NCBI GenBank assembly: GCA_018340375.1
Contig: JAFFJZ010000014.1
Coordinates: forward strand, 1,798,001 to 1,862,000
DNA from: Gonatopus flavifemur
Lineage: Eukaryota > Arthropoda > Insecta > Hymenoptera > Dryinidae
DNA length: 64,000 nt
Direction of reading: 5' to 3'
The position numbers and the translations under genes were made by a program. Shown here piece by piece: positions 1 through 11,745 of the stretch. How positions within the stretch are numbered: position 1 is the stretch's first letter; every line of letters begins with the position of its first letter. The notes under the pieces were generated by a model. The model was not told the DNA's origin and searched no databases. It worked only from the letters and a program-made list of their open reading frames with translations.

Positions 1-126
1 TTCAGTCTTGAGGATGATTCACGTCCAGGTGCAATCAAAAAATTTGAGGATGAAGAACTTGAAGTTTTACTGAATGCAAATCCATGTCAAACTCAAGAAG
101 AGCTTGCAGAACAGTTAGGATCCTAA
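1..126 (+). pseudogene. mariner transposase, N-terminal HTH fragment
   Basis: The frame starting at base 1 reads FSLEDDSRPGAIKKFEDEEL... and ends ...EELAEQLGS followed by a stop at about 124-126. The 'D-x-x-R-x-G-x' stretch followed by an acidic helix and a 'QTQEELAEQLG' helix is the arrangement of the second helix-turn-helix of mariner transposases. No catalytic domain follows; the sequence after 126 is unrelated. This is a truncated, non-functional piece, and its start lies left of the window. The family assignment rests on the motif only. Confidence 0.6.
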
Positions 127-840
127 CTATAAAAAATATCAATTTCGATATAAAATCAAATAATTGGCGACTTTCATCATGAAATCTTTCGGGTCTTGCA
201 TCTTTCATAGGATCCATAAACTTTTATCAGGTTTTGCTTCGTATTTTCAACAGAAGTGTTGCAATCAGCTTCTCCCATCATGTATTGAACTTATTTACTG
301 ATTACCGTATCCCAAACGCACATTTGCTCGAATTTGGCTTAATACTTTGTTAATTATAAGCACACTTAGAAGCTTGAGTATATTTACATACTTCCGGAGG
401 AGAAAATTTCTTTGTCTTCTCTGGTTTTCTGCCAAGACTTGTTTCTATCAATGAAACTTCTTTCAGGGAAAAAATTTCAATTTGTAATAATAAACTCGTA
501 GAGAATGTTTTTATACTCTTCAATTAAACTTAAAACAAAATGAACGAATCTCATAGTGTGCATTGTTTCTACTGACCGGTTGGATCACGTCGGACCACAA
601 TTGATGTTGCATGGATTGAAAACTTAATTCGTTCAAGTACTCCTGCTTAAAGAATTTTATTGAACCAATAGAATCTGCATCGGAATCAGTGAGTTCAATG
701 AGACATTTTGAAGAGGCGTACAAGAAAATTTTACGGTTATAGTTTGTAATTCAAAAACAACACGAAGGTCTAAAGAATATTCTGTGGAGGTGCATTGAAC
801 GTTCGGACATTGGATGGTCCGAACAATCCTTGAACATGAA
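127..840. other. no gene or repeat recognised
   Basis: AT-rich sequence between the mariner fragment and the first palindromic MITE. The short ORFs here (up to about 67 codons) have no recognisable domains and look like chance readings. Confidence 0.4.
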
Positions 841-844
841 TGCA

Positions 845-1013
845 CCCTAGTAGAAATGCTCTAGTGATTGACAAGTTTTGTAACGCTCAACTCGCCAAAG
901 ACTAGACGCTCGCAAGTACCTCGTAGGGTTCTGGTAAGTTACTTGCAAGTGTCTAGTATCTGGCTAGTTGAGCGTTACAAAACTCGTGAATAACTGGAGA
1001 ATTTCTACTTGGG
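845..1013. mobile_element. 169-bp palindromic MITE, copy A
   Basis: The two halves are inverted repeats: CCCTAGTAGAAATGCTC at the left is answered by GAGAATTTCTACTTGGG at the right, and the inner words (tgacaagttttgtaacgctcaact; agttgagcgttacaaaactcgtga) also pair. A second copy of the same length lies at 43841-44009 in the opposite orientation. The element has no coding capacity and could fold into a near-complete hairpin. The superfamily is not determined. Confidence 0.75.
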
Positions 1014-1336
1014 TACGTATAACGAACGTGAATTTCACCTAAAAGATCTGTGTCTTGGGGAAGTTACAGGGATGGAATATATAATTCGCAAGACATTTTC
1101 AGATCATCTGAAAGTGTGCTTCAACCGTGGTTAATAAAACCTATTCATTCCTATTGAATGTAATAAATTCACATTAAAATTCGAATTCCGCACGTTTAAT
1201 AGGAATAAATGGGTTTTTTTATCAATCAGGGAAGAGGTCCTAAGAAAAATTTGTATCATATCTAAAACTCGTGTTGAAGAAGGAGGACATCCCCAAAAAG
1301 TTGATGGTGTATGTTCGGGCCTGGGGAACACTCACC

Positions 1337-1455
1337 TGAAAGCACAGACGAAGAACAGGTTAATCATTCGAGCTGGCGTCAGGATCCGTGGAGCCGGAAC
1401 CACCGGTTGGTTCGGTTGGGCTCTGGCCCCCCGAATTCATCATGAACAGACCATC
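1337..1455 (-). other. possible short exon, uncertain
   Basis: A locally GC-richer stretch reads on the minus strand as a Gly/Ser/Pro-rich tail (NSGGQSPTEPTGGSGSTD, then PDASSND and a stop at 1362-1360). Just downstream is CAG|GTGAGT, a perfect 5' splice-site consensus (junction near 1337). The reading frame is only about 37 codons long and no acceptor is obvious upstream. It could be a terminal coding or 5' UTR exon of a host gene, or chance. Low confidence. Confidence 0.15.
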
Positions 1456-1924
1456 ATTTGGGTTAAATAAGATTTGTTAATAGTTAATAAACCTTATTTG
1501 ATTGAAATAAGTTTGGAATACTTTTTTCTCAGTGTAGGTTTGCGTTCAATTCACGTGCAGAAGCTTATCCATGTGCTTCGTTTCGTGAGCGTACAAGCAT
1601 ATTGCGCGCGATTTCTTATCCGTGTGCGTCGCTTCGTGAGAGCATGTTATCTGAGTCCCTACCATAAACATATTGCTGTAAAAAAGCCACACTTGTTGGC
1701 ATTCAGCAGGGTATGCAATTTCAAGTGTTCAAAATATCTTATATAGAATGTCCACACACTGAGAAAAAGGATTAGTGAGCTGAACGAAAACGTAGTTGAC
1801 TCAACTACGCCAGGAGGTTAAATACGTTCAACTAACTCTGGAGGTTGAATCAAATCATTCACCAAGTTGGTCGACTTCGTTGAATCAACTACGTAAACGA
1901 TTGAAACAATAAGAAAATGGTTTC

Positions 1925-3300
1925 CGTGAAGTGTCTAGATACATTTGACACAAAATAATGCAGCATTGATTAAATTCATCATGCGCTTGATGTATTATCT
2001 TACGCTTCTGTATTAAATTAATGTAACAATTGATTCCAAGTTATCAAATACCTGAATGAACTCGGATTTCCCCTTCAATCGTTATTTATGTATCATTGAA
2101 CCAATTATATACTTATTTGGGATAAATTGCCGAAAAAATTCGGTGAATTCCATAGTGTTTGATTTCTAATGCATAAAAATAACGAGACAACCTTCGAAAA
2201 AGACAAATTAACAAGAGAATCTCCATGATGCGAAAAAAAAACAAATACCGAATATGAGTCTCACAACCAATGTAATCTCTAACGCATCGGTCGATACGGA
2301 AGTACAGCTAGTCAGTCAGAACGCAAAGTTTGAAGCCCTAATCGAGAATTGAACCTACCTACCTACCTACCTACTGACCTAACCTAACAACATCAAACTC
2401 ACGCCTGTGACTGAAATAGCTACACGACGGTATACGATTCTGATGACATAAAACGAAAATGATTTCCCACCTCTGATAATATCTGAATTTCGTTGTGATT
2501 GGAAATGAAAACTAAATTCAATTATATTGTTATGTACTTCTTCACTGTATCTGTTGGAATGTACTTTTATGGACTCTACTGAGATTGAATATAAGAGAAT
2601 GGAAAATTTATTTTATAACCAAGTTCAATTGAAATTCTCATTGAGTATGATGTCTCATAGGAAAGCTAATATAAAAATGAAGCGATGATAAAATATCAAA
2701 GTTGAGTTAGTTAGTTGACTTTATTGTCATATGACAGTACATAAAGTGTATATCAAAGTTGAATAAATAAATAAATAAATCAATTTAAAAACCAACAAAC
2801 AATAGTAACTAATGTGAGATAAAAGAAAAATTATTCATAATGTGTCAGTATTTCAATAGTGCATATTATGTGTATAATATTCTGTAAATTTTCTGATTTC
2901 AATTTATTTAGAAAGGATAATGAGGTTCTTTGATCAGTAAAATAATTTAAAAATGTTAGTGAAGTTAGAATCGTTTATTTGAACGTATTAGCGATTTGAT
3001 AACGAAATACTCATAATTCAAAGATCCAAAATCTGAGAGTACATGCTTTAAACAATGTTTCCAGTTCCAGTGAGTTAATTTGAGATGAATAATGATGATG
3101 CATTAGATTTTGTGAATTTGGATGATCATTTTATCTCTATAAGCGATGCAAACTTCAAGAACATAATGTAATTGAGAAATTCGTCCACAAAAATTTTCAG
3201 CAAATGAATCAGTTCGCAATTCCATCAATTTTATTATCATATTATAAAACTGAATTACATATTTCTTTTTCTTCAGTTTACTATAATTAACAAGCTTTTG
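1925..3300. other. AT-rich spacer with microsatellites
   Basis: No gene recognised. Short simple repeats are visible: (CTAC)n near 2354-2374 and (AAAT)n near 2763-2780. Confidence 0.4.
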
Positions 3301-3309
3301 AGAGGATAA

Positions 3310-3606
3310 TAATCCAACAAGCATTCTGTTTCTTAAGATATCTTTAAAGAAAGTCTAAGATGTCTGATGCAACACGTTTAGATATCTTATAGATCTCTCA
3401 AACCTTTCTTACATCTCAAAGATATCTATAAGGTAACTGTAAGACCTCTTTCAAGATGTCTTTAAAGATAGTCTTATGGCTACCTTATAGATATCTTTTA
3501 AAATGTAAGAAACGTTTGAGAGATGTATAAGATATCTAAAAGTATTGCATCAAACATCCTAAACTTTTCGTAAAGATATCTTAAGAAACGAAATGTTTAC
3601 TGGGTA
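3310..3606. mobile_element. MITE with AAGATATC-rich inverted halves
   Basis: The left half begins near 3310 (ATCCAACAAGCATTCTG, then TTTCTTAAGATATC) and the right half ends GATATCTTAAGAAACGAAAT, then GTTTACTGGG|TA. The two halves are imperfect inverted repeats, with many copies of the word AGATATCTT or its variants inside. Both ends abut TA, as in TA-target elements. The element at 5898-7090 has a related end (CCCAACTAACATT) and the same interior vocabulary, so the two probably belong to one family. Confidence 0.65.
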
Positions 3607-4311
3607 TAAGTATTTGACTAAGTTTCATAAAAATATTACATAACCAACTTTTGAATTTGCAATGTGGTGCAAGGTTTCTAATTTCTTATATACTAAGTTA
3701 TTAGATTGATTAATAAATTAACGAAACAAATAGACTATTGAATCACTGTTTCATGAAAAATAAAAACGTATTTTTGGTCATAGTAAATGGATGATGAAAC
3801 ATTCTCATAAAATAACTCATAGAATATAACTCATATCCCGAAGGGAAAATCCTTCGACAAACCTTCAGGATACTATTTATGTAACAAATTACAATTTGCT
3901 TCTTCTGCATGAACCTTTTTGCTTATACTTATAATCTAACATATTACGTAGTTGAAATTAGCAACATAATGTAAGTCTTTTGGTTTCTTATATACTAAAT
4001 CATCAAATTTTGTACTACCCCATTCAGTGCTCATTTCTACGTTAAATGCATGAAAATGCTTGCTGAATTCCACCATGTGAAATTTTTGAGTCGTTAACGA
4101 TATTCACTATCGTGAGAAGGAATCGCTCTCTTCACTTGCTGATTTGGTGGACAATTTTGATCATCATCAGCTTTTTCATCACTCTGTGAAAGACATAATC
4201 AAGTTTGTACATTTAAAAGACAAAACTGAAATTTATGAATCATCAATAATTATGAATAAATATGAATATCTCAATGATCACTAATAACTACTATCTTATG
4301 AAACAGATTCA

Positions 4312-4551
4312 TCATATTATAGCATAAAAAAAACTTACATTATCTGATGTAGACTGATGGTTATTCACCAAAGATCGAGATTTGTTACTAATGCTATTCT
4401 CTGATGAGTGCGTTCTCTTTGACAGCAGCTGACTTCCAATTTCATTATTTTTTTCCAACTGGTCATTATGTTTAGAAGACGAAAATTCTTCTTTCCATTT
4501 CTTTATGAAATAAATTCGTTGTCCAATTATTGGTATTAATTCAGCGATCAA
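4312..4551 (-). pseudogene. SAM-domain-like fragment of a transposon-associated gene
   Basis: The minus-strand reading IAELIPIIGQRIYFIKKWKEE looks like the C-terminal helix of a SAM-type domain: 'LIP-x-x-G-x-R-x-x-F-x-x-x' is typical of a family of insect uncharacterised proteins. It is followed by a Ser/Asn-rich linker. An in-frame stop lies a few codons upstream of the first Met, and the rest of the gene is not found in collinear order, so this is a relic. The assignment is from motif memory only; a short chance ORF is the alternative. Confidence 0.3.
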
Positions 4552-4654
4552 ATTTCCATTTAATCATTTCAATCGATCCACAGTTATTTCTTACTCTGAA
4601 AAATAACCTCAAATATACATTTCTGTAAACAGAAAAATGTCAACAATTACACTC

Positions 4655-4924
4655 CACTGTAAAAAATATTTCTCGTAGATTACCAACATCAAATTGAAGA
4701 TGACACTCTCTTGTGAAAGCCCAGCGTAGGGAAATTAAATTTTGATAGTAAAACCTCTACGCTCAGCGTTGGGATATTACACAATTTTGTAAATTGTGTA
4801 ATATCCTAACGCTGAGCATAGGGTTCTTATTATCAAAATTTAATTTCCCTGCGCTGGGCTTTTACAAGAAATTATGGTTTTCAATTTTGATGTGGATAAT
4901 TTACAAGAAATATTTTTTACAGTG
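4655..4924. mobile_element. 270-bp MITE, CACTGTAAAAAATA TIR
   Basis: CACTGTAAAAAATATTTC at the left pairs with GAAATATTTTTTACAGTG at the right (18-bp perfect TIR). The interior is also palindromic: agcccagcgtaggga / tccctgcgctgggct and ctacgctcagcgttgggat / atcctaacgctgagcatag. A related element sits at 50337-50652. The whole element could fold as one hairpin and has no ORF. Confidence 0.8.
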
Positions 4925-4929
4925 TAGCG

Positions 4930-5890
4930 GTTCGATTTTCTTTCCCCCAACCTTCCTTCTTCGTTGATGAAAAAGGAAATAATTGAAAAGAGAAGTCAAA
5001 TGAAAGAAAATCGGACGCCTACTGCAGTTTTGATCATTCAAATATGATTCTATATTTTAAAAAAGTGAAAATCTAACAATAACTTTGATAATTGTAATAT
5101 TTCGAATTATTATATTAACCCTTGGAACGAATTATCAGATCGTTAAAACCCCACTTCTTTAAATAATTCGTTGATTCTTCATCTGCCATTTCTGAATAAA
5201 AAAGTGTATGTACAACCTTGGTACATAACCTATGTATCTTGTATCTAAAAGCAAGAAATAAAAAAGAATTCTATGAAGATTGCAATTGGTGAATATTACT
5301 TTGGTTTACTTACTTGATATATGTTTCTTTATTTTCCAAAATTTTTTGGGCTTCCTTGTGAAACGATAAATGCTTCAGGATGAACTGGGATGAACCACGT
5401 GTACGTTGACCATAAATCACAGTTGTTGATGCACTGTTTTGATTGAATTTCTATGTATGGAATAAGAATGAAAGTGAAACCGAATCATCCAATCGTGTTC
5501 TATTTACTTTGTTGCGTGAATCTCATTGATGACAGTCTCTCGTTCAGCCGTTATAATATATGGATATATTGAAAAAAGATAAATACGTGAAATATACTTT
5601 ACGTTATTTCATCATAATTTAATAACGCATAATAATGTTCACAGAATTAGATTTCGTTGAGCAGTCTCTATATCTCTGGTTCTTTTCAATTTTGTGCTGG
5701 TCGTGTTTTGTGAATCTATTAATATCTAAATAAATAATTGACTGTACGTCTGAGAACCATAAACTTGAAAATAAAATCGATTAGTTGCAGGTTCATTGGT
5801 AAATCAAACAATTGAATCATTTGAAATGATCAATTATTTTAATTCAATCAACGATCTGAAGTTTGTATGCGGAGAACATTTTTCTTCCAT
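4930..5890. other. no gene recognised
   Basis: AT-rich, no ORF with a recognisable domain on either strand, and no clear inverted or tandem repeat. Confidence 0.35.
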
Positions 5891-6626
5891 GCAACTACCC
5901 AACTAACATTTCAATTCTTGAAGATATCTAAAAGAATACTTAATTGAGAGATCTTTAAGAACTTTCTTGAAGAGTTCTTAAAGATATCTCTTAGAAGTGT
6001 TGGAAAGACATCTTGTAAAAGATTTCTAAAAGATGTCTTGATTCAGAGGTCTTCAAGAACGTTATTGAAGAGTTCTTGAAGATATCTTTTAGAAGTCTTG
6101 AGGAGATTTCGGAAAGATGTCTTGATTAAGACACGTTTAAGAACATAAATTTTTCAGCAGCTTTGAGGTTATATGAGCACATGATCATGAATAACACAGA
6201 ATAAAACTTTGAATGTACCTGTTATTACAATCGTATTGCAAATGAGGTGATTCCATATCCATGAATTAAAAGCTTGAATCAATCATTGAGATATCAAGAA
6301 ATTTGAAAGTTTGTAAAAAGTACGATTTTGTCGCCTTATGACGTGCACAATAAAATTACCGAATATCCACTTCACAACAATTCGTCAGAAATACTTTAGG
6401 AAGAATCTGCGGTATTCACGAAATATTAACGACTACTAGAACACAGAATTGATTTCTAAATATGTTTCACTAAATTTATTCATCTTTCCTATTTGTAATT
6501 ACATTCAACTCTTTTGATATTTATTCATGTGATAACAGTTTGTTTAAAAGATCATTTTCACTTTGAAACTGGACACCGCTGACATATTTCATTATGTCAT
6601 ATTGCCAATTATGGGCGTCTCTACCA

Positions 6627-6702
6627 TGTTGTACGTATAGCTCAAGTGACTGAGGCGTAAATATATCGTCAAGTGAATGGGTTCGATTCCCGTAACAACA
6701 AG
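6627..6702 (+). repeat. tRNA-like A-box/B-box pair (SINE-head-like)
   Basis: TAGCTCAAGTGACTGAGG at 6638 resembles a Pol III A box, and GGTTCGATTCC at 6680-6690 matches the B-box consensus exactly. A T-arm with five pairs (ATGGG/CCCGT around TTCGATT) and a near-complementary acceptor (GTTGTACG / CGTAACAAC) can be drawn. The anticodon arm is poor (four pairs and a nine-base loop), so this is not a functional tRNA. It sits in the middle of a TIR element rather than at the head of a retroposon. Confidence 0.5.
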
Positions 6703-6834
6703 GGTCGAAATCAGGTAAACTTTATCGGAACGCGAGAGCAGTTGAAGAAACAGGAGGGAAAGGAAAAAGAAAAGGTTAAGAATTTTTTTTGTGAACAAAT
6801 TCAAGAGTCTTCCAAGACGTTTTTATGAATTCTC

Positions 6835-6944
6835 CAAGACATCTTTAAGAACTCTTCAAGACATCTTTAAGAACTCTTCAAGACATCTTTAAGAACTCTT
6901 CAAGACATCTTTAAGAACTCTTCAAGACATCTTTAAGAACTCTT
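6835..6944. repeat. 22-bp tandem repeat, five copies
   Basis: CAAGACATCTTTAAGAACTC followed by TT is repeated five times without visible change, with degenerate copies on both sides. It lies in the right subterminal region of the 5898-7090 element. The homogeneity suggests recent amplification or selection as transposase-binding sites. Confidence 0.9.
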
Positions 6945-7346
6945 CAAGATATCTTTTCGAATTCTATACGTGTTTCATAAGACATCTTTTAGGATTCGTT
7001 TCGGTATCTTTTAGAATGTTTTTTAAGACTTCTTACAAACGCATTGAGACTTCTTAAAGATATCTTTAAGATGTCTGAATGTTAGTTGGGTATTCATGTG
7101 AGTAGATTCACTTCTTGTCTGCGAGGTTGACTCAACTACTTGCGATTTTGAATAAAACTTCTTCTGGAATTCGTCGACGTTCACGCACATTAGTTCATAC
7201 AATCAAGTTATATGTTTGGAGCAATGAGAGACAGCGCAGTTGACTCTACAATTCCCAAGTCATTTCAACGAAAAATTCATTGATTCATTGATGAATTTTT
7301 CAACTACGCGTGGTGGTTGATGGCGCTTTTATTTTTTTCTCAGTGC

Positions 7347-8405
7347 AGCTTTCAAAATATGCTCAACTTTGTATAGTGTTTTATCTATATTAATGTAAAA
7401 ATCTGTGATTGACGTGAGTTTTGGTCCTACCACAATCATATACGGTTGCAATGATTGTTTCAATTCAGAAGCTCGTGCTCTTTGTTTTCTCCTTTTTCTT
7501 CCTAAATCTACCGATACTTGTAATAAAATTTGAACATAAGAATCAAATTTCGATATCAGTTGAATGCAATAATACAATTCACATTAACTCACTTTCACAT
7601 GACAAATAAAAGATTCAATTGATTCAGGATCTGTCGCTTTTCTCAAAGATCTTCCTGATTTCATTCTAGCACTCGGTGGCCAAATGACTGGAATAAGTGA
7701 GGATAATCCTGTGTCTTTACAATCTGCAGAAATTGAAATTTCGTTGAGAATTATTATCTTTGACATATTTTATGTTGTACAAATGAACAAAACCACCTTC
7801 AATAATTTGATTATATTAAATTATTTATAGATGATAGAAAATCAGTCATACCTTCCCGTACAGCACAACCACCGATCCTCCACCTAAGACTTCGGTGGAC
7901 CAGAGGTGGAGAATTGGTGGAGAAATGGGAGCCGTGGAAATAAGGGAGAAATAAGGGAGAGTCTCCGTTGAGGCAACGGAGAGGCGACGGAGAAATGTCC
8001 GCCCCCTGTATTTTCAGTAAAACTTAAATTCGTGAATTCATACATTCAGATTTGGTTACGTAAATGCACCAATAAGAATTATATCGAAAATACAGGGGGC
8101 GGACATTTCTCCGTCGCCTCTCCGTTGCCTCAACGGAGACTCTCCCTTATTTCTCCCTTATTTCTACGGCTCCCATTTCTCCACCAATTCTCCACCTCCA
8201 GTCCACCGAAGTCCTAGGTGGAGGATCGGTGGTTGTGCTGTACGGGTTGTTCATTATAGAACTCAATTTCTTCTAAAACTTGAGCGTAAGTTTTATCATT
8301 ATTCACATGGGCTTGTGATAATATCTCTGTTTTCTCGGATGAAGTTGACCATGCAATATATGTATCAGAACTTTCTTGGATTGAATCATTATAATCACTT
8401 TCCAA
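7347..8405 (-). pseudogene. broken multi-exon gene of a TE-associated insect family
   Basis: Three exon-like pieces on the minus strand. Exon 1 is about 8405-8247 (acidic, ...YIAWSTSSEKTEILSQAHV...). Exon 2 is 7723-7593, bounded by TTTCTGCAG| and AAA|GTGAGT, and contains IWPPSARMKSGRSLRKATDP, which resembles the 'WPP...' N-terminal motif of DUF4806-type proteins. Exon 3 is 7516-7347, with a TTACAAG| acceptor, a basic cluster and PYMIVVGPKLTSITDFY. A fold-back element (7855-8246) interrupts the intron/exon 1 area, and a CACTGAG end at 7345 truncates exon 3. Family assignment is from memory; a search would settle it. It is certainly not an intact gene. Confidence 0.35.
7855..8246. mobile_element. 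fold-back element, about 160-bp arms
   Basis: Left arm 7855-8015 and right arm 8087-8246 are near-perfect inverted repeats (CCCGTACAGCACAACCACCG ... CGGTGGTTGTGCTGTACGGG), separated by a loop of about 70 bp. Differences are few (for example accagagg versus actggagg). The arms contain GGAGAA/TTCTCC-rich words and no ORF. A transcript through it would form a hairpin of about 160 bp. Confidence 0.9.
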
Positions 8406-8590
8406 CTAAAATTATTGCATAAAAAAAATATGAATCTTAATATTGCAAAAAATAAATGAAGGTCAATGAATTGATGCATTTCAAGGTGATGGAATATTTT
8501 ACATATAACTGGCAAGTGATAGTGAATTGAAGGGTTTCAAGCACTGAAAAAAGTGACTGAAAAATTTTGTACAGTTTGTTTCTCAAATTA

Positions 8591-9881
8591 CAGGTTGGTT
8601 GAAAAGTTTTGAAAGCAAAAATGAAAGAATGTGTATTTTTTGATGGAATGATTTTTTTTATTGAATATAGTCTTCCTCAACTTCAACACACTTATTCCAA
8701 CGATCCTCCCATAATTTTATACCATCTCTGTAATGATTTTCCGGAAGCTCCGCAAAATACTGTTCCACAGCTGCAATAGCTTCTTCATTCGACGAAAAAC
8801 GCTTTCCACGAAGGAATTGTTTCAAATTTCTGAAGAGGTAATAGTCGGAGGGAGCCAAATCTGGTGAATACGGTGGGTGTTCAAGCAATTCGTACTTCAA
8901 TTCGTTCAGTTCAGCCATCGCCAGAACACTTGTGTGAACACGTGCATTGTCTTGATGAAAAATCATTTTTTTCTTCCGTAAACGGGGTCTTTTTCACGAA
9001 TTTTTTCATCCAACTGGTCCAAAAGGTTGCAATAATATTCAGAGTTAATTGTTTTACCTCCTTCGAGATAATCAATCAACAAAACCCCTTTTGCGTCCCA
9101 AAAAACCGATGCTAAAACCTTTTTTGCCGATCGTTCTGACTTCACCCGTTTTGGAGCTGAACAATTAGCTTCAGTCCACTGTAAACGTTCTTGTTTCAGT
9201 TTAGGATCATGATGGTAGATCCAAGTCTCGTCCACAGTTACGAAACGACGCAAAAAATCGGTCTTATTCTGCTTAAAACGCTCCAAATTACGCTGAGAAA
9301 TTTGTTTTTGATTCAGTTTTTGTTGAATTATCAACGAATGCGGCACTAACTTTTCAAAAAGCTTTTTCATATGTAATTCTTCGTGTAAAATATGGAGTAC
9401 TCGTTCATCCGAGATGCCTATGGTATCAGCAATTTCACGCTTAGTCAAACTCGGATGTTTACAAACAATATCATAGACTTGCTCAATGATGTCTGATTTC
9501 GTTGCACTTTTTGGACGTCCACTACGTGATTGGTCTTCAACGCTTGTACGACCACGTTTAAACTCCAAAACCCATCGATGTACAGTTGGAAATGAAGGAG
9601 CAGATTCCTTCAACACTTTCTTCATTTTAGTATGAATTTCTGTTGCTGATAAACCTTCCAAAACAAAGAATTTTATCACTGCACGATATTCGGATTTTTC
9701 CATTTTCACAAAATACACTGACACGTCAACTTCGAATGGCTTGTCAACAAAGAATGAATTGACAGATCGGAATGAAATCGTGTGTGTGTTCAAATCAAGG
9801 ATGAAATATAAAAATAGCGTATGAATTTTGATTCCTGTACTGGTTGATAGGTGTCGCTTTTAAAACTTTTCAACCAACCTG
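8591..9881 (-). mobile_element. mariner element, 1291 bp, TA duplication
   Basis: Ends are CAGGTTGGTTGAAAAGTTTT at 8591 and AAAACTTTTCAACCAACCTG ending at 9881, a 26-bp TIR with one mismatch, flanked by TA (8589-8590 and 9882-9883). Length and structure are those of a full-length mariner. The single ORF on the minus strand is broken by one frameshift, so the copy cannot make its own transposase. Confidence 0.9.
8658..9703 (-). pseudogene. mariner transposase, one frameshift
   Basis: The conventional start is the ATG of MEKSEYRAVIKFF near 9703. The order is: N-terminal HTH, RSGRP linker, second HTH (KREIADTIGISDERVLHIL), LVPHSL, catalytic block [14 protein letters not shown], then HQDNARVHTS and [13 protein letters not shown]. 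Spacing between the last two Asp is 34 residues, the DD34D signature. The frame breaks in an A/T run near 8965 (after ...PVYGRKK); the rest (MIFHQDNARVH... to EEDYIQ) continues in another frame. A one-base indel explains this. All three catalytic Asp codons remain. Confidence 0.9.
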
Positions 9882-9883
9882 TA

Positions 9884-11720
9884 TATTGTAGAAATGTTTA
9901 TTGAATTATATGGATCGGTATTCATCATGATGTAAAATTGCACAATAATTCTTGAAAACATTTGATTTGAAACCATGATTATTTTACACTTTCATATGAA
10001 ATCTTTTTACGGATTGAAATAATTACATCACACATTGTGAAATTACAGAATAAATCATTAGTAACATCTTTATAACGAGTATTACCAATTCTTTATTCTG
10101 GAACTATCAAGAATATAGTATTTCCGACATGATCCACACATAGATTATACATACGGGACGTTCTTCTATAAACCGAACGGATTTCGCTTGAAAGAGATCA
10201 CACAATTTTTGCTTTTCTTTTAGAAATTTTCTGTGGGTTCTACGTATAAAATAAGTCGACACTTGTCTGAGGGTTTGTCATTTTTTTCATTATTTTCTGG
10301 AATTTGAATTTTTGAAATTTGAACAAATCTTCGGTGATGTTCATCTTCAAATTCTCATATCTCCAATTCTAATTCACTTACAACCTTTCCTGACCACTCA
10401 TTTTAATCGGAAAAGAATGAACTTTATGACAGTATTCTCTACTAATACGATTCTTCAGAAATTCTATCAGTTATTGACAATTGAAATGTTTGATATGGAT
10501 TTTCACAACCGCCCCCAGTTTCCACAAATTTGAAAAAAATACTAACGTATTCCTCGTTCAATCTCCTATGAAAATCTTATTGTCATTTCATGGGTTGTCC
10601 ATGGGCACTATTCTAATTTAATCAATTGTCACAGCTTTGAGCAGTGCTCGGTTGCAGAGAGTATCACTGTTACTCGCGTGAGCAATTATATACATAATCA
10701 GTGGATCATACAACAGTTCTTTATGGATTGATCATTTTTGCGCGTTCCAACACTAAAAAAGTAGTGCACAAATGATAATAATCATTGCTCATTATTTCGT
10801 GGAGATCAGAGTTTTTTCCATTGAATGATTCTCTTACATTTTACCGAACACATTCAATTCTCCTTTGTCCGAGGAATTTTTCCTTCTTCAATTGTTCATT
10901 TCACTCATGTGATGAGGAGGTTTCACTGATATGGTCAGTGGATTTCATTGAATCAGATAATGAATCCCTAGTTCTGAGGGATCCATTTTCAAGTGTTACA
11001 ATCAGTGATGATCTATTGAAAATCAGTGATTATTCACTAGTTACGAAAAATATTATCAAAGAAAAAATAACCAACACATGGCATTGGAAAACATTTTCAT
11101 TAAATCTCAATCCTAAATTGTGCTTCACACGTAGATGCCAGATACATTCTGGGAAAAAGCAGCATATTTCGTGACTGCAAAGTAGATTCTCAAAACGCAT
11201 GCAGGAATGAATTCATCAATAACATATACATATTATACATGTTGTGCAGAGTACAAATTTTATTATGTTTTATGTATTCATGATCAAACTTGAAAAATGT
11301 GACAAATTTCAAGCCTCAGTAGTGAATTAGCAGCTTTCTCGCAAAAATCAGCCCTAGTTTGATGCCAACTAGAATCTTCAAACACTATGGGGTACATCAA
11401 TTTCTTTTCCCTTCAATTATTTTGAATTCGAATGAACCTGTACATGAAGAAAACCGCTTTGCTGCTACTCTACTCTTCGATATTAGGTTGATGGTTGTGA
11501 TGGGAAACTTCAATACCGATACACAAAGGCGCAAGAGGCCGTCGTGGATATTTATTAAGAACAGTGGGACCTGGAATATATTGAAAAACAAAAAGTAATG
11601 TGTTCGCGATAGTTTTGAAGGGGTCAAGGGACAAGGGAAAGCTCAGGGAGAGGGGGTGGGTTGATTCTAATTAACCAAACAATGAAATACGAAAGTAAGG
11701 TTAAACACGTGTTACCACAT
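9884..11720. other. no gene recognised
   Basis: AT-rich sequence between two mariners. The longest ORF (10785-11174, plus, 129 codons) has no domain I recognise and biased, low-complexity composition; I do not call it a gene. Confidence 0.35.
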
Positions 11721-11745
11721 ATATGTATATATATATATATATATA
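11721..11745. repeat. (TA)n microsatellite, insertion site of a mariner
   Basis: An AT/TA run ends exactly at the left TIR of the mariner; a matching TATATATATA run follows the right TIR at 13039. The mariner went into a TA repeat. Confidence 0.85.

Larger units (their letters stand above)
5898..7090. mobile_element. 1.19-kb non-autonomous TIR element, TA target
   Basis: Left end TA|CCCAACTAACATT (TA at 5896-5897) and right end AATGTTAGTTGGG|TA (TA at 7091-7092): a 13-bp perfect TIR with TA target duplication. The subterminal regions are crowded with words such as TTCTTGAAGATATCT and AAGACATCTTTAAGAAC, including a clean 22-bp tandem array near the right end. The middle carries a tRNA-like A-box/B-box pair (6627-6702). 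There is no transposase ORF, so it depends on a helper. It is related to the element at 3310-3606. Confidence 0.8.
1757..7345. mobile_element. candidate CACTGAG-TIR element (composite), uncertain
   Basis: CACTGAGAAAAA at 1757 is matched by TTTTTCTCAGTG ending at 7345 (12-bp TIR), with CA on both outer flanks. Both ends continue with CGTAGTTGA-type words. The right end cuts exactly through an exon of the gene remnant at 7347-8405, so 7345 is a genuine insertion boundary. Whether 1757 and 7345 are the two ends of one 5.6 kb element or belong to two smaller related MITEs cannot be settled by eye, because this TIR is common in the window. Confidence 0.3.

Noticed and set aside
6627..6702. A functional tRNA gene
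   Set aside because: B box and T arm are good, but the anticodon arm has four pairs and a nine-base loop and the acceptor has a bulge; reported as tRNA-like only.
10785..11174. 129-codon plus-strand ORF as a gene
   Set aside because: No domain, Ser/Phe/Leu-rich low-complexity reading in AT-rich DNA, no splice or promoter context.
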